Source of the DNA: Delphinapterus leucas
Lineage: Eukaryota > Chordata > Mammalia > Artiodactyla > Monodontidae
DNA length: 64,000 bases
Reading direction: 5' to 3'
Assembly (NCBI RefSeq): GCF_002288925.2
Contig: NW_022098050.1
Span: 2,464,725-2,528,724 of the forward strand
Shown: piece after piece, positions 63,966 to 64,000 of the stretch
Numbering within the stretch: position 1 is the first letter of the stretch
Layout: each line of letters begins with the position of its first letter
The notes under the pieces: generated by a model
Databases searched by the model: none
Told to the model about the DNA's origin: nothing
The model's input: the letters and a program-made list of their open reading frames with translations, nothing else
Translations under genes and position numbers: made by a program

Positions 63966-64000
63966 AAGTAAACGCCCCCAAAAAATGTTCACAAGGAAAG

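Overview
The window is a stretch of mammalian nuclear DNA, AT-rich and dominated by introns and old repeats. The best lineage marker is a set of tRNA-derived SINEs that begin (in element orientation) with a 'cttccctggtggcgcagtggtt' type box A region and carry a 'gggttcgtgcc'/'gggttcgatccctgg' type box B. This is the CHR SINE family of Cetacea, hippopotamus and ruminants. The copies at about 26.9, 31.9, 51.7 and 56.1 kb look like the CHR-2 type abundant in whales and dolphins, so a cetacean is the best guess. There are no bacterial genes, operons or CRISPR arrays.

Only one protein-coding segment can be supported: a 280-bp internal exon at 14410-14689 on the + strand. It encodes most of the first Ig-like domain of IL1RAPL1 (interleukin-1 receptor accessory protein-like 1), a synaptic organiser on the X chromosome of placental mammals. 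By phase and protein position it corresponds to human coding exon 3. Positions 1-14409 are therefore the end of the preceding large intron and 14690-64000 the start of the following one. The many short open frames elsewhere are translations of repeats or chance frames in AT-rich intron.

Layout: 0-2.5 kb, intron without a recognised repeat; 2.5-10 kb, an L2 with a nested MER5A-like element, an antisense L1 holding a 100-N assembly gap, SINEs, and a short L1 with a 15-bp target duplication; 10-14.4 kb, MIR, L2, a long TG microsatellite, a MaLR LTR and an L2 tail just upstream of the exon; 14.4-14.7 kb, the exon; 14.7-17.3 kb, clean intron; 17.3-23 kb, old L1 pieces, L2 and an LTR-like element; 23-42 kb, scattered SINE, L1, L2, LTR and DNA-transposon fossils; 42-64 kb, the same mixture, including two L1 tails inserted side by side at one target site (47.9-48.4 kb).

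No previously undescribed biological system was found. The most useful second-look items are the weak donor of the IL1RAPL1 exon together with an in-frame read-through stop and AATAAA signals just downstream, the triple GGTGATCT target repeat marking two L1 insertions at one site, and several insertions whose target-site duplications can be read directly.
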